From: Longimicrobiales bacterium
Lineage (GTDB): Bacteria > Gemmatimonadota > Gemmatimonadetes > Longimicrobiales > Gaopeijiaceae
Direction of reading: 5' to 3'
DNA length: 64,000 nt
NCBI GenBank assembly: GCA_958296005.1
Contig: CATQHQ010000002.1
Span: 986,501 to 1,050,500, forward strand
Position 1 is the stretch's first letter. Every line of letters begins with the position of its first letter. This document shows positions 49,550-59,589 of this stretch, in pieces. A program made the translations under genes and the position numbers. Under the pieces are notes generated by a model that saw nothing but the letters and a program-made list of their open reading frames with translations, was not told the origin of the DNA and ran no database searches.

Positions 49550-50443
49550 ATGCTGCTCGCTCGCGCAATCGCCGTCGTCGCGGCGGCGTCTTCGGCGATG
49601 GGACAGGCAGTGCCGGCCCAGCTTGCGGCGGCGGAGATACCGCTCGCGACCGCGCCTTTCCAGGGTTCGGCCGCCGCGCTCCGGATCACGTTCCTGGACG
49701 TGGGGCAGGCCGACGCGGTGCTGATACAGGCGCCGGAGGGTCAGACGGCCCTGGTGGACGCGGGACGGCGCTCTCCCACGGACGCGCTCCAAGCCCTGGG
49801 CGTCGTGGGGATCGACCTGCTGGTGGCCACGCACGCGCACGCCGACCACATCGGCGGGATGGCGGACGTGTTGCGCGCGTTTCCGGTCCGCTACTTCATG
49901 GACAACGCCATGCCCCACACCACCCGCACCTACCAACGTCTCATGGAGGAGGTGGAGCGACGCTCCGAGATCACGTACCTGAACGCCGAGCCGCGAACGG
50001 TAACGCTGGGCGCCGCCTTGATTGAGGTGTTGCCCATGCCGCCTCTCCGTGCTGGAGACCAGAACAACCGTTCGGTGACGCTGGTGGTGCGCTATGGCCG
50101 CTTCTCGGCGTTCTTGAGCGGCGACTCGGAGGTGCGCCAGCTGAATTTCCTGACCGGACGCGGCGCTGTGACCCCGGTGACGGTGCTCAAGGCACCCCAC
50201 CACGGCAGCCACAACGGCTTTACGGCGGCGTTCCTGCGTGCCGCCCGCCCCGAGGTGATCGTGATCTCCGTGGGCAGGAACAACCAATACGGACATCCGC
50301 GGATGCAGGCGGTGGTGGCGTTCTCTTCTACCGCCCGGCAGGTGTACCGCACGGACTGGAACGGAACGATCACGGTGCTAGGCTTTCCCGACGGCGGCTA
50401 CCGCGTCACGGGTGGAGAGCCGTCCCCTGGAGAACTGCGATGA
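49550..50443 (+). CDS. ComEC-like metallo-beta-lactamase hydrolase
   Basis: A 297-aa exported or membrane-anchored hydrolase. The signal-like N-terminus (residues 1-22) precedes LRITFLDVGQADAVLIQAPEGQTALVDAG, the ComEC/Rec2 hydrolase opening, then the metal motif ATHAHADHIGGM, and SGDSEVRQLNFL and LKAPHHGSHNGF, the family's second metal block. It lacks the ComEC membrane domain. It is followed by DUF3006 (50440) with a 4-base overlap, a pairing seen repeatedly in bacteria. Whether it acts on nucleic acid is unknown. Confidence 0.88.
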   Translation: MLLARAIAVVAAASSAMGQAVPAQLAAAEIPLATAPFQGSAAALRITFLDVGQADAVLIQAPEGQTALVDAGRRSPTDALQALGVVGIDLLVATHAHADHIGGMADVLRAFPVRYFMDNAMPHTTRTYQRLMEEVERRSEITYLNAEPRTVTLGAALIEVLPMPPLRAGDQNNRSVTLVVRYGRFSAFLSGDSEVRQLNFLTGRGAVTPVTVLKAPHHGSHNGFTAAFLRAARPEVIVISVGRNNQYGHPRMQAVVAFSSTARQVYRTDWNGTITVLGFPDGGYRVTGGEPSPGELR

Positions 50444-50769
50444 GCGAAGCGCAACAGCCAGCCCCGGCCCCCGTCCCCTCGAACCCAAGACTCTACGTGG
50501 TCGACCGCGTGGAGGGTGGCGTCGTGGTGCTGATCGCCGAGGACGAATCGGGCACCGGCGCCCCGGACGACAGGGAAGTGCGGGTCGGTGCCCTTGGTAT
50601 TCCGGTCTCGGAGGGCGAGGTGCTGAGGGTTCCCGTCTTAGCCGACGGCGCCCCGGCCTGGCAGCACGCCGCCGCCGACCCTGCGGTGCGCGCCGAACGG
50701 CTCAAGCAGGCGGGAGAGCGGTTGGCGCGACTGAAGGAGCGAGATCCGGGCGGCGACGTCGTCCTCTGA
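50440..50769 (+). CDS. DUF3006 protein
   Basis: A 109-aa protein with LYVVDRVEGGVVVLIAEDESG (residues 18-38), the DUF3006 opening (xVDRIEGxxAVL), then VGALGIPVSEGEVLRVPVLADGAP and a charged C-terminal helix (RAERLKQAGERLARLKERDPGG). The ATG overlaps the hydrolase stop by 4 bases. The domain has no known function, but the constant pairing with a ComEC-like hydrolase suggests that it binds or regulates it. Confidence 0.8.
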   Translation: MSEAQQPAPAPVPSNPRLYVVDRVEGGVVVLIAEDESGTGAPDDREVRVGALGIPVSEGEVLRVPVLADGAPAWQHAAADPAVRAERLKQAGERLARLKERDPGGDVVL

Positions 50770-50782
50770 CCCCGCGGAGTCG

Positions 50783-51571
50783 CTACCGTCCCTTGAACAC
50801 CGGTTGGCGCTTCTCGACGAAGGCGCCGACGCCCTCGCGGCCGTCTTCGGACGCAAACGCCTCCAAGAACAGCTCCCGCTCCACCGCCAAGCCTTCCGTC
50901 AGCGGGCGCTCCTGAGCCGCGCGAACGGCCTTCTTGACCAAGCCCAGCGCGACCGGGCTCCAGCGGGCCATCCGGCTCGCCACTTCTCGAGCCTTGTCCA
51001 AGTGCCCGCCCTCTTCCACCAAGAATTCGACCAAGCCGATCCGATGGGCTTCCTCGGCGTCGATCAGGTCGCCGCACAACCCGATGCGCATGGCTTGGCC
51101 AGCTCCCACCAGCCGGGCCAGCCGCTGGGTGCCGCCTGCGCCGGGGATCAGTCCCAGACGGATCTCGAACTGGCCGAAGCGAGCCGTGGCGTCGGCAACG
51201 CGGATGTCGCAGGCCAGCGCGAGTTCGTTGCCCCCGCCGAGGCAGTAGCCGTGGACGGCGCAGACGACGGGCTTGGGGAACTCGGCCAGGGCGTCGTAGA
51301 CCCTCCGGCGCTGGTAGACCTCCCGCTGTTCGGCGGGGCTCCGACCGGCGAACTCGCTCACGTCGGCGCCCGCCACAAACGCCTTGTCGCCGGCACCGTG
51401 GAGGATCGCCACTCTCACGTCGTCGTCGGTCGCGAGGGCGTCGAAGACTTCCGACAGCTCGCGGCGCAATGTGGCGTTCAGTGCGTTCAGCTTGCCTGGG
51501 CGGTTCAGCGTCACCTCGGCCACGAAGTTGCGCACGGACACTCGTACCATCTCGAGCCGTTCGGTCGTCAC
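50783..51571 (-). CDS. enoyl-CoA hydratase/isomerase
   Basis: A 262-aa crotonase-fold enzyme, last gene of a five-gene beta-oxidation operon. FVAGADVSEFAGR is the first oxyanion block. GGGNELALACDIRVADATARFGQFEIRLGLIPGAGGTQRL contains both catalytic glutamates (GGGNEL and FGQFEI), so true hydration of enoyl-CoA is expected. Its ATG overlaps the stop of the hydroxyacyl-CoA dehydrogenase gene. It is distinct from the hydratase at 55126 and the LiuC-like one at 41272. Confidence 0.92.
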   Translation of the reverse strand: MTTERLEMVRVSVRNFVAEVTLNRPGKLNALNATLRRELSEVFDALATDDDVRVAILHGAGDKAFVAGADVSEFAGRSPAEQREVYQRRRVYDALAEFPKPVVCAVHGYCLGGGNELALACDIRVADATARFGQFEIRLGLIPGAGGTQRLARLVGAGQAMRIGLCGDLIDAEEAHRIGLVEFLVEEGGHLDKAREVASRMARWSPVALGLVKKAVRAAQERPLTEGLAVERELFLEAFASEDGREGVGAFVEKRQPVFKGR

Positions 51572-52446
51572 GGCTGCTTGTGCCAGTCGTAGAACCCGCG
51601 ACCCGACTTCTTGCCCAGGCGGCCCTCCGCCACCATCCGCTCCAGCAGTGCCGGCGGACGAAACGCCTCCGAGCCCAGCGTCTCGTGAAGGTACCGCGCG
51701 ATGCCCAGGCGCACGTCCAGTCCCACCAGGTCGGTGAGGCGCAGGGGTCCCATCGGGTGACGGTACCCCAGCACCATCGCCTTGTCGATCTCCTCGGGCG
51801 TTGCGACCCCTTCCTCCGCCATGCGGATCGCCTCCAGCCCCAGGACGATCCCCAGGCGCGACGACGCGAACCCCGGCGAGTCGGCCACGACCACGGGCTC
51901 CTTCCCCAGCCCCCGAACGAACCGCACTGCCCGCTCCAGGACGGCCGGGTCCGTGCTCTTCCCCTTGACTACCTCAACCAGGGCCATGATGTGGACAGGG
52001 TTGAAGAAGTGGAGCCCCAAGAAGCGGCCGGGTGCGGGAAGCCCTTTGCCGATCTGCGTGACCGACAGGGACGACGTGTTGGTGGCAAGGATCGCGTCTT
52101 CGGTCGCCAAGCTTGCAACTTGGCGGAAGAGCCGGGCCTTGAGGGACAGGACCTCGGGCACAGCCTCGATCACCCACTCCGCTCCGGCGACGGCCCCGTC
52201 CAGCGTGGGGGCGGTTGAGAGGTGCGACAACGCGGCGTCGCGGGCGTCGGCGTCCACCTTTCCCAGGCGCACGCCCTTCTCCAGGGTCGATTCGATCCTG
52301 GCGACGCCGCGTCCGATCTGCTGCGGGTCGGCGTCGTGGAGGACGACCGGATGGCCGGCAACGGCGGCGACCTGTGCGATCCCGCGACCCATCGTCCCCG
52401 CGCCGAGCACGGCCACGATGCCGACCTCGCGGGCAGGCGCGCTCAC
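51568..52446 (-). CDS. 3-hydroxyacyl-CoA dehydrogenase (3-hydroxybutyryl-CoA type)
   Basis: A 292-aa NAD-dependent dehydrogenase. The Rossmann motif IVAVLGAGTMGRGIAQVAA (9-27) binds NAD. NTSSLSVTQIG, FLGLHFFNPVHIMALVEVVKG (catalytic His-Glu) and ADSPGFASSRLGIVLGLEAIRM form the substrate region, and the C-terminal helical domain ends FYDW. It begins at GTG 52446, overlapping the thiolase stop. Length matches Hbd/PaaH. Oxidises the product of the hydratases in the operon. Confidence 0.93.
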   Translation of the reverse strand: MSAPAREVGIVAVLGAGTMGRGIAQVAAVAGHPVVLHDADPQQIGRGVARIESTLEKGVRLGKVDADARDAALSHLSTAPTLDGAVAGAEWVIEAVPEVLSLKARLFRQVASLATEDAILATNTSSLSVTQIGKGLPAPGRFLGLHFFNPVHIMALVEVVKGKSTDPAVLERAVRFVRGLGKEPVVVADSPGFASSRLGIVLGLEAIRMAEEGVATPEEIDKAMVLGYRHPMGPLRLTDLVGLDVRLGIARYLHETLGSEAFRPPALLERMVAEGRLGKKSGRGFYDWHKQP

Positions 52447-53642
52447 GCCCGCTCCACTAGAGCTGCGACTCCCTGGCCGACGGCGATGCACATGGTGGCC
52501 AGCCCCAGCCCGGCGTCTCGGCGGACCATCTCGTGAACGAGCGTCGCCAAGATGCGCGCGCCCGAGCACCCAATCGGGTGGCCCAGGGCGATCGCGCCGC
52601 CGTTCACGTTGACGATCTCGGGGTCCAGTCCCAGCTCCCGCACGCAGGGAACCGCTTGGGCCGCGAAGGCTTCATTCAGCTCCACCAGGTCGAGGTCGTT
52701 CGCGGCGACGCCTGCCCGCTCCAGGCAGCGGCGCGACGCAGGGATCGGCCCGGTTCCCATCCGGTGAGGCTCCACGCCGACGAATGCGGTCGCGCGCACC
52801 ACCGCCAACGGCGCCAGGCCGTGAGCCTTGGCGGCCTCCGCCTCCACCACCAGCAGCGCCGCGGCGCCGTCGTTGATCCCCGACGAGTTGCCCGCGGTCA
52901 CGCTCCCGCCCTCCTGGAACACGGGGCGAAGCTGCGCTAGCACCTCCGCGGTCGTACCGGGCCGGGGGTGCTCGTCCCGCTCGATCACCTGTGTCGTCCG
53001 CTTCCGGCCCGTCACGGTCACCGGCACGATCTCCTCGTCGAACCGCCCGGCCTTCTGCGCCGCCGCCGCCTTGCGCTGGCTCTCCACCGCGAAGGCGTCC
53101 TGATCCTCCCGGGTCACCCCGTACTCCGCAGCCACCACCTCCGCCGTCCGCCCCAGGCTCATCGTCCACTCGGGAGCGAAGCGCGGGTTGGGAAAGCGCC
53201 AGCCCAGCACGGTGTCCGCCACGTCCGGCGCGCCTCGCAGGTAGCCCCGTTCCGGCTTCAGCATCACGAACGGCGCTCGGCTCATCGACTCGACCCCGCC
53301 GGCTACGAACGCCGTGCCCTCGCCGGCGCGGATGGCGTGGACCGCGCTGGCAACGGCCTGCAACCCGGAGCCGCACAGGCGGTTCACGGTTTGCCCCGGC
53401 ACCTCCACGGGCACGCCCGCTCGCAGCAAAGCCATCCGGGCCACGTTCCGGTTGTCTTCGCCCGCCTGGTTGGTGCAGCCGAAGATCACGTCGTCGAGGC
53501 GGGCGGCGGGCAGGGAGGGGTTGCGCGCCAACAGCGCCGAGATCGTGGTCGCCGCCAAGTCGTCGGGGCGCACCGGCGCAAGTGCTCCCCCGTGCCTTCC
53601 GATCGGGGTGCGCACCGCGTCCACGATCCACGCGGTCGCCAT
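52443..53642 (-). CDS. acetyl-CoA C-acyltransferase (thiolase)
   Basis: A 399-aa thiolase performing the final thiolytic step of beta-oxidation or beta-ketoadipyl-CoA cleavage. The nucleophilic Cys is in [15 protein letters not shown], with [11 protein letters not shown] and [17 protein letters not shown], and the C-terminal general-acid Cys in [26 protein letters not shown] fits the PcaF/PaaJ-like branch, but substrate cannot be told. It overlaps the dehydrogenase start by 4 bases and directly follows the aldehyde dehydrogenase. Confidence 0.93.
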   Translation of the reverse strand: MATAWIVDAVRTPIGRHGGALAPVRPDDLAATTISALLARNPSLPAARLDDVIFGCTNQAGEDNRNVARMALLRAGVPVEVPGQTVNRLCGSGLQAVASAVHAIRAGEGTAFVAGGVESMSRAPFVMLKPERGYLRGAPDVADTVLGWRFPNPRFAPEWTMSLGRTAEVVAAEYGVTREDQDAFAVESQRKAAAAQKAGRFDEEIVPVTVTGRKRTTQVIERDEHPRPGTTAEVLAQLRPVFQEGGSVTAGNSSGINDGAAALLVVEAEAAKAHGLAPLAVVRATAFVGVEPHRMGTGPIPASRRCLERAGVAANDLDLVELNEAFAAQAVPCVRELGLDPEIVNVNGGAIALGHPIGCSGARILATLVHEMVRRDAGLGLATMCIAVGQGVAALVERA

Positions 53643-53643
53643 C

Positions 53644-55122
53644 CTACCGGTCCAGCGCCACCCAGACGCTCTTCAGTTGGGTGTACTTCTCCAACGCGGT
53701 CTGAAACCCCAGGTCCCGTCCGAAGCCGCTCTCCTTGTATCCGCCGAACGGCGATGCCGGGGCGTACTGGTTGTACGTGTTGATCCACACCGTGCCTGCG
53801 TCGATCTCGGCCGCCACCCGGTGCGCCTTGCCCACGTCCCGCGTCCAAACGCCGGCCGCCAGGCCGTAGAACGTGTCGTTGGCCTTCGCGACGGCATCCT
53901 CCACGCCGTCGAAGCGGATCACCGCCGCGACCGGCCCGAAGATCTCCTCCCGAGCGATCGTCATCGTCGGGTCCACATCCGAGAAGACGGTGGCGTTCAC
54001 GAAGTTGCCGCGCCCCTCCACCGTCGCCCGCTCCCCACCCGCCACGAGACGCGCGCCCTCCCGCTTCCCCGCGTCGATGTAGCTCGCGACTCGCTCGAGC
54101 TGGGCCTCGCTCACGATCGCGCCCAGGCGCGTGGCCGGGTCCATGGGGTCGCCCACCGGGGTCCGGGCCGCGCGTGTCGCCAAGCCCTCGACGAACTGGT
54201 CGTGCACCGCCGCCTCCACCAAGATGCGGCTCCCCGCCGCGCACACCTCGCCCTTCCCGTAGAAGACGCCCGTGGACGCCCCCTTCACGGCTTGGCCGAG
54301 GTCGGCGTCGGCGAAGACGACGTTGGGCGACTTCCCCCCCAGCTCCAGCGAGACCTTCTTGAGCGTGGCCGCCGCTTCGCGCATCACCGTGCGGCCCGTC
54401 TCCGTGGAGCCGGTGAATGAAATCGCGTCCACGCTTGGATGGCGAACCAGCGCCGCGCCCGCCGTCTCCCCGAAACCGGGCACCACGTTCAATGCCCCGG
54501 GGGGGAACCCGGCCTCCGCCGCCAGCTCTCCGAACCGCAACGCGGTCAGCGGCGTCTCCTCGGCGGGCTTCAGCACCACCGTGTTGCCGCAGGCGAGCGC
54601 AGGCGCCGCCTTCCACGCTGCCATGGAGAGCGGAAAGTTCCACGGGACGATCGCTCCCACCACGCCGACGGGCTCCCGCAGCGTGTAGTTGAGGAAAGGC
54701 CCCGGGACCGGCAGGGTGTCGCCCTGGACCTTGTCTGCCAGTCCGGCGTAGTAGCGCAACGTCAGGGCCACCGACGGGACGTCGATCTTGCGGGACTCGA
54801 AGTAGGGCTTGCCGTTGTCCCGGGTCTCGAGGAGGGCCAGCTCGTCCGCGTTGGCGTCCACCAAGTCCGCGAGCCGCCAGAGCAGCCGCGACCGCTTGTG
54901 GGGGCTCATCCGCCGCCAGCGTGAGTCCGCGAACGCCGTGCGCGCCGACTGCACGGCCCGGTCGACGTCCGTTGCCCGGGCTTCGGCCACGTCGGCGACG
55001 ACTTCGCCGGTGGCGGGGTTCACCGTGGGGAAGGTGATCCCGAGCTGGGCGTCGACCCACTCGTTGCCGATCCACAGGCGGGTGCGGACGGCATCCCCGG
55101 GACCCGTCCCAGCTGCCGCCAC
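53644..55122 (-). CDS. NAD(P)-dependent aldehyde dehydrogenase
   Basis: A 492-aa ALDH-superfamily enzyme. FPTVNPATGEVVADVAEA opens the cofactor domain. IVPWNFPLSMAAWKAAPALACGNTVVLKPAEETPLTAL is the coenzyme-binding region, and ISFTGSTETGRTVM the turn. The general base Glu is in LELGGKSPN and the catalytic Cys in KGEVCAAGSR. PFGGYKESGFGRDLG closes the protein. It probably converts an aldehyde made upstream of the beta-oxidation enzymes to an acid; the substrate is not known. It lies one base upstream of the thiolase gene. Confidence 0.93.
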   Translation of the reverse strand: MAAAGTGPGDAVRTRLWIGNEWVDAQLGITFPTVNPATGEVVADVAEARATDVDRAVQSARTAFADSRWRRMSPHKRSRLLWRLADLVDANADELALLETRDNGKPYFESRKIDVPSVALTLRYYAGLADKVQGDTLPVPGPFLNYTLREPVGVVGAIVPWNFPLSMAAWKAAPALACGNTVVLKPAEETPLTALRFGELAAEAGFPPGALNVVPGFGETAGAALVRHPSVDAISFTGSTETGRTVMREAAATLKKVSLELGGKSPNVVFADADLGQAVKGASTGVFYGKGEVCAAGSRILVEAAVHDQFVEGLATRAARTPVGDPMDPATRLGAIVSEAQLERVASYIDAGKREGARLVAGGERATVEGRGNFVNATVFSDVDPTMTIAREEIFGPVAAVIRFDGVEDAVAKANDTFYGLAAGVWTRDVGKAHRVAAEIDAGTVWINTYNQYAPASPFGGYKESGFGRDLGFQTALEKYTQLKSVWVALDR

Positions 55123-55125
55123 TCG

Positions 55126-55926
55126 TCAGCTCCCCGTGAACTTTGCCCGGCGCTTCTCCACGTAGGCGGACAGGCCCTCCCGAGCGTCGTCGCTGGCGAA
55201 GAGCTGCTGCTGAAGCTCCCGCTCCAGGGCCAGGGCCGTCTCGAAGGGGATCTCGGCGCCGGTCTGGACGGACCGCTTTACGGCGCCCACCGCCTTCGAC
55301 GCCATGGCGGGCGGACAGAACCCCCGCGCGTACTCCAGCACCCGCGCCATGAAGGCGTCGTGAGTCTCGGCCTCCCATACCTCGTGGACGATCCCCAGCT
55401 CCTGCGCCTCCTCGAATCCGAAGGTCCGGCCCGTCGCCATGAGCTCGATCGACTTGGCCTTGCCCACCAGCCGCGACAGCCGCTGCGTGCCCCCGGTGCC
55501 AGGCAGCACGCCCAGGTTGACCTCGGGCAGGCCCGTCTTGCTCCGGCCCGCCCGCGCAACCCGGATGTCGGCGGCCATGGCGATCTCCAGTCCCCCACCC
55601 ACGGTATGCCCGTTGAGCGCTGCGATCACGAGCTTGGGCGTCTGCTCCAGGCGGTTCAAGGTCTCGTTGGCGTGAAGGCAGAAGTGGTACTTGAACTGCG
55701 TCGTGACCTGGGACAGCATCCCAATATTGGCGCCTGCCGAGAAGAACTTCTCCCCGGCGCCGGTGACCACGATCACGTGAACGCCGTCGTCGAAGCGCGC
55801 CCTCAGGACGGCGTCGTCGAGCTGGCGCATCATCTCGTGGGTATAGGTGTTGGCGGGCGGGTCGTCGAGAGTGAGAACGGCGACGCCGTCGCTGGCGTCG
55901 TAGCGGACAAGAACCTTGTCGGACAT
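55126..55926 (-). CDS. enoyl-CoA hydratase
   Basis: A 266-aa crotonase-fold enzyme, first gene of the beta-oxidation operon. FFSAGANIGMLSQV is the first oxyanion block, and GGGLEIAMAADIRVARAGRSKTGLPEVNLGVLPGTGGTQRL carries both glutamates (GGGLEI and LPEVNLG). ANTYTHEMMRQLDDAV gives the usual N-terminal pattern. Two other crotonase-family genes occur in the window, so each probably has its own substrate. It is three bases upstream of the aldehyde dehydrogenase gene. Confidence 0.92.
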   Translation of the reverse strand: MSDKVLVRYDASDGVAVLTLDDPPANTYTHEMMRQLDDAVLRARFDDGVHVIVVTGAGEKFFSAGANIGMLSQVTTQFKYHFCLHANETLNRLEQTPKLVIAALNGHTVGGGLEIAMAADIRVARAGRSKTGLPEVNLGVLPGTGGTQRLSRLVGKAKSIELMATGRTFGFEEAQELGIVHEVWEAETHDAFMARVLEYARGFCPPAMASKAVGAVKRSVQTGAEIPFETALALERELQQQLFASDDAREGLSAYVEKRRAKFTGS

Positions 55927-56168
55927 TGGGCACCTATGGGATCGGATTGGCGGGGGCCCGGAGCCGTGGGCGCAGGGCTGCTGAGCTCCAGAGTCGCGCT
56001 TCTAAAGATAACCCGTCCCAGGCGGGCGCCGTGCCGGGCGGAAGGGGAGCCTTTGGCGTAGATTGTTTCTGGGCGCGGCAACGTATTCGTGGACACGAGT
56101 GGACTGTCGCACTCGCGCTGCCCTCGCAGGGGCGGCAAGGCACCGACGCAGCAAGGGAGGGACGCCCA

Positions 56169-57557
56169 GTGACCACGAGACTTTCGCCAGCGCCCGGGAG
56201 GGTCGTCGCTCCGAACGGAGTGGCGTGGGCTGCGGCAGCCGCCTGCTCTCTTGCGCTCCTCGCGCCGTCGCTGGCCGGCCAGCCCGAACAAGCGGGTCGG
56301 CCCGCCGTGGTGCGGGTTCCTGTCGCCGGGGTCGTGGAGATGGGGCTCGCACCGTTCATCGAGCGGGCGCTGGAGGAGGCCGCCGCTTCGGGCGTGCGCG
56401 CCGTGGTGCTGGACATCGAGACGCCGGGCGGACGGGTGGACGCCGCCGAGCGGATCGTCAGCGCCGTCGGCCGCTCCCGAGTGCCCGTGCACGCCTTCGT
56501 CAACATGCACGCCTACTCGGCAGGTGCGATGATCGCCCTCTCCGCCGACCGGGTGCTGATGAGGCCCGGCGCCGTCATGGGGGCCGCCACGCCGGTGGAC
56601 GGACAAGGGACCAAGGCGTCGGAGAAGATCGTGTCGGCGATGCGGGCCCGGATGCGGGCCTTGGCCGAAGCCCGGGGACTGGATCCCCGGATCGCCGAAG
56701 CGATGGTGGACGAAGAGCTGGCGGTGGAAGGCGTCGTCGAGGAGGGCAAGCTGCTGACCTTGACCACGGAAGAAGCAGTCGAGCTGGGCTACGCCGAGGA
56801 GGCCGCGGACTGGAACGGCGTGCTGGAGGGCTTGGGACTGGCGTCCGCCGATGTCGTGGATGCGCGGGTCAACTGGGCCGAACGGCTGGTCCGCTTCTTC
56901 ACCAACCCGGTGATCGCGCCGTTCCTCCTGTCCCTGGGGTTCCTGGGTCTGATCGTGGAGATCAAGACGGCCGGCTTCGGGTTGGCGGGCGTTGCGGGGC
57001 TCCTGGCCCTCGCCTTGTTCTTCGGCGCTCACCTGCTCGTGGGGCTCGCCGGCGCGGAGGATCTGATCCTGGTGGCCGCAGGCGTCGTCCTCGTGCTGGT
57101 GGAGGTGCTGGTGGTCCCCGGCTTCGGCATCTTCGGCGTGCTGGGGGGCGCGGCGTTGCTGGGCGGCATCTTCATGGCCCAGCTCGGCGACCTTCCCACG
57201 CGCCAGGACTTCGCCAGCGCCGCCGGCGTGGTCAGCGCCTCGGTGCTGATCGTGTTCGTCATGGCGTGGGCGCTCGTTCGCTACCTGCCCGGCAGCTGGC
57301 GGATCAAGCGCAGCGGCGTGCTCCTTCCCGAGTCCACCGACCGTCACGAGGGCTACATCTCCGCAAGCGTGCGCCCGGAGCTGGAAGGCGCGGAGGGGGT
57401 GGCGATCACCGCCTTGCGTCCAGCGGGGATGGGGCTGTTCGGCGACGAGCGGCTGGACGTCGTCTCCGAGAGCGAGTGGATCGAGGAGGGAACCCGCATC
57501 CGCATCCAGAGCGCCGAGGGCTACCGCCACATCGTGCGGCCGATCAAGTCGAAGTGA
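56169..57557 (+). CDS. NfeD-family protein with ClpP-like protease domain
   Basis: A 462-aa membrane protein starting at GTG 56169 with an AGGGAGGG site upstream. A signal peptide (about 12-33) precedes a ClpP-type domain (about 40-220) with [19 protein letters not shown], the Ser in [14 protein letters not shown] and Lys in [13 protein letters not shown]. Then four or more helices ([23 protein letters not shown] onward) and a C-terminal OB-like domain ([21 protein letters not shown]) follow. This is the long NfeD1b form that partners with flotillins, whose gene follows 109 bases downstream. Confidence 0.9.
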   Translation: MTTRLSPAPGRVVAPNGVAWAAAAACSLALLAPSLAGQPEQAGRPAVVRVPVAGVVEMGLAPFIERALEEAAASGVRAVVLDIETPGGRVDAAERIVSAVGRSRVPVHAFVNMHAYSAGAMIALSADRVLMRPGAVMGAATPVDGQGTKASEKIVSAMRARMRALAEARGLDPRIAEAMVDEELAVEGVVEEGKLLTLTTEEAVELGYAEEAADWNGVLEGLGLASADVVDARVNWAERLVRFFTNPVIAPFLLSLGFLGLIVEIKTAGFGLAGVAGLLALALFFGAHLLVGLAGAEDLILVAAGVVLVLVEVLVVPGFGIFGVLGGAALLGGIFMAQLGDLPTRQDFASAAGVVSASVLIVFVMAWALVRYLPGSWRIKRSGVLLPESTDRHEGYISASVRPELEGAEGVAITALRPAGMGLFGDERLDVVSESEWIEEGTRIRIQSAEGYRHIVRPIKSK

Positions 57558-57666
57558 TTCTGAGATTGGCCCCCTCCTTGCTCAACGTCTGGCAAGCGCG
57601 AATCTTCCAACTTGGCCCGACCCGTCCGGCCAGCCTCAACCAACCCGACTTCGTGGAGCGCTCCTA

Positions 57667-58656
57667 ATGGACCCGACCCTCTTCCCCATCCTGATTCTGG
57701 CTGCGCTCGTCATCGGCCTCATGATCCTCGGCTGGGCCGTGCCCGTCCGGCTGTGGATCGAAGCCCTCTTCGCCGGCGTCAAGCTTGGGCTGGGCAGCTT
57801 GGTGGGGATGCGTCTCCGCAAGGTCAGCCCGCCGTCGGTCGTGCGGCCCTTGATCGCCGCCACCAAGGCCGGTCTCCCTCTGGACGTGTCGCATCTGGAA
57901 GCGCATTACTTGGCCGGGGGCGACGTGGACCGAGTGGTGCGGGCGCTGATCAGCGCCGACAAGGCCAGCATCGAGTTGCCGTTCCAGCAAGCGGCGGCGA
58001 TCGACTTGGCGGGCCGCGACGTCTTCGAGGCGGTGCAGGTGTCGGTGAACCCGAAGGTGGTTCAGACGCCCCGCGTGGCGGCGATGGCGAAGGACGGCAT
58101 CCAGCTGATCGCCGTGGCCCGGGTCACGGTGCGGGCGAACATCAACCGCTTGGTCGGGGGCGCCGGCGAGGAGACGATCCTGGCGCGGGTCGGCGAGGGG
58201 ATCGTGTCGACGATCGGCTCCGCAAACAGCCACAAGGCCGTGCTGGAGAACCCCGACGCGATCTCGAAGACGGTGTTGCAGAAGGGGCTGGACTCGGGGA
58301 CGGCGTTCGAGATCCTCTCCATCGACATCGCCGACGTGGACGTGGGCAAGAACATCGGCGCCGAGCTTCAGACCGACCAAGCCGAGGCCGACAAGCGGGT
58401 CGCCCAGGCCCGGGCGGAGGAGCGGCGTGCGATGGCGACGGCCCGGGAGCAGGAGATGAAGGCCCGGGTCGAGGAGATGCGGGCCGAGGTCGTGTCGGCG
58501 GAAGCCAAGATTCCGCTGGCGATGGCCGACGCCTTCCGCAGCGGCAACCTCGGCGTCATGGACTACGCCAAGTACCGCAACGTGGAGTCCGACACCCACA
58601 TGCGCCGCGCCATCGCCTCCGGGGAGCCGGAATCGCAGTCCGAGCCCGGATCGTAG
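57667..58656 (+). CDS. floA: flotillin-like protein FloA
   Basis: A 329-aa membrane-domain scaffold of the FloA/YqfA family. An N-terminal helix pair (residues 5-45) precedes [47 protein letters not shown] and [24 protein letters not shown]-terminal coiled region rich in Ala, Glu and Arg ([23 protein letters not shown]) ends in a short tail. FloA organises functional membrane domains in Bacillus; its partner NfeD is immediately upstream here. Confidence 0.93.
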   Translation: MDPTLFPILILAALVIGLMILGWAVPVRLWIEALFAGVKLGLGSLVGMRLRKVSPPSVVRPLIAATKAGLPLDVSHLEAHYLAGGDVDRVVRALISADKASIELPFQQAAAIDLAGRDVFEAVQVSVNPKVVQTPRVAAMAKDGIQLIAVARVTVRANINRLVGGAGEETILARVGEGIVSTIGSANSHKAVLENPDAISKTVLQKGLDSGTAFEILSIDIADVDVGKNIGAELQTDQAEADKRVAQARAEERRAMATAREQEMKARVEEMRAEVVSAEAKIPLAMADAFRSGNLGVMDYAKYRNVESDTHMRRAIASGEPESQSEPGS

Positions 58657-58692
58657 CGGACTTGGCCAGCTAGCCGGCCCGGGAGCCGTCGC

Positions 58693-59496
58693 ATGGGCGA
58701 GTACCAGATCTGGATCATCGTCGTCGTCGTGGTCCTGTCGATCATCGACGCGACGCTGAAGAAGGCGAGGAAGCGCGCCGCCGGTCTGCCCGAGGGCGAC
58801 GAGCCTCTGGGAACGCCCGGCGAGGAACGAGGACTGCCGCCGCCGGGGCCGGTGGGCGCCCCCCCGGAGAGGGTGCCGGAACCCGTGGCGACCCGCTTGC
58901 CGCGAGAGTCCGCGCCGCCAGACTCCCGGTCGAGAGTTCCGTTGCCCAGCCCTCGGCCGCAGTCGTCCCGAGCAAGCCAGTCGCCCGCCGGGAAGCGACA
59001 GTCGGCGTTCGACATTCTGGTTCCCCCCGAGATGCGGAAGGAACTGGAGGAAATCCTCTCCGGTGGCGGGCGGCAAGCCGGCCAGGGCGCTCCGTTCCCC
59101 ACGGCGTCAGGTCCCTCCGGCCCGACCAGCGCGCCTAGTCCCAGGGACGCGCCTTCCGTCCCGGCTCCCAGCAGTGCCCAGGAGCTAGGCGACTCGGGGT
59201 GGGGGGCAGCGCCGCTTCCGCAGCGGAGTCGAGACCCCAGGCCCGTCGAAGTTCGCTCGCGGGCGCCACGATCGTCGGAAGCGCGGCCCGACGAACCGCG
59301 GCGCCCCTCGGAGCGCCACCCTGCGCCGGCCAGGATAGACGCGGACGCGGCCCCGTCGGCTGGTCGCCGACCTCTCGACCCGAGCCGGCTGGGGTTCGGC
59401 ACGATCGACGACTTGCGGCGCGTGGTCGTGGCCCGGGAAGTCTTGGGTCCCCCGGTTGCTATGCGCGACGAGAACGAGTTCGGAGCGGTCCGGTAG
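58693..59496 (+). CDS. membrane-anchored proline/arginine-rich protein downstream of floA
   Basis: A 267-aa protein with a single N-terminal membrane helix (YQIWIIVVVVVLSIIDATL, residues 4-22), then a long low-complexity, Pro/Arg/Ser-rich region (about 30-200) that looks disordered. A short conserved-looking segment FDILVPPEMRKELEEILSGGG (about 111-131) and a C-terminal IDDLRRVVVAREVLGPP stretch interrupt it. The C-terminal motif resembles tails that bind partner proteins. Position after nfeD-floA suggests a role in the same membrane domains; no family is recognised. Confidence 0.6.
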   Translation: MGEYQIWIIVVVVVLSIIDATLKKARKRAAGLPEGDEPLGTPGEERGLPPPGPVGAPPERVPEPVATRLPRESAPPDSRSRVPLPSPRPQSSRASQSPAGKRQSAFDILVPPEMRKELEEILSGGGRQAGQGAPFPTASGPSGPTSAPSPRDAPSVPAPSSAQELGDSGWGAAPLPQRSRDPRPVEVRSRAPRSSEARPDEPRRPSERHPAPARIDADAAPSAGRRPLDPSRLGFGTIDDLRRVVVAREVLGPPVAMRDENEFGAVR

Positions 59497-59548
59497 CTTC
59501 CGGGTGGTCTTGAAGACCGACCTACGGTTCTCCCCAGAATCTTCCGCC

Positions 59549-59584
59549 GAGCGGGGCTGCAATCCCGAGCGGGGCTACAATCCC
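59549..59584. repeat. two tandem 18-bp units
   Basis: GAGCGGGGCTGCAATCCC is followed directly by GAGCGGGGCTACAATCCC, differing at one base. The pair lies in the spacer between the proline-rich gene and the convergent coiled-coil gene. No function is evident. Confidence 0.85.
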
Positions 59585-59589
59585 AGGGG

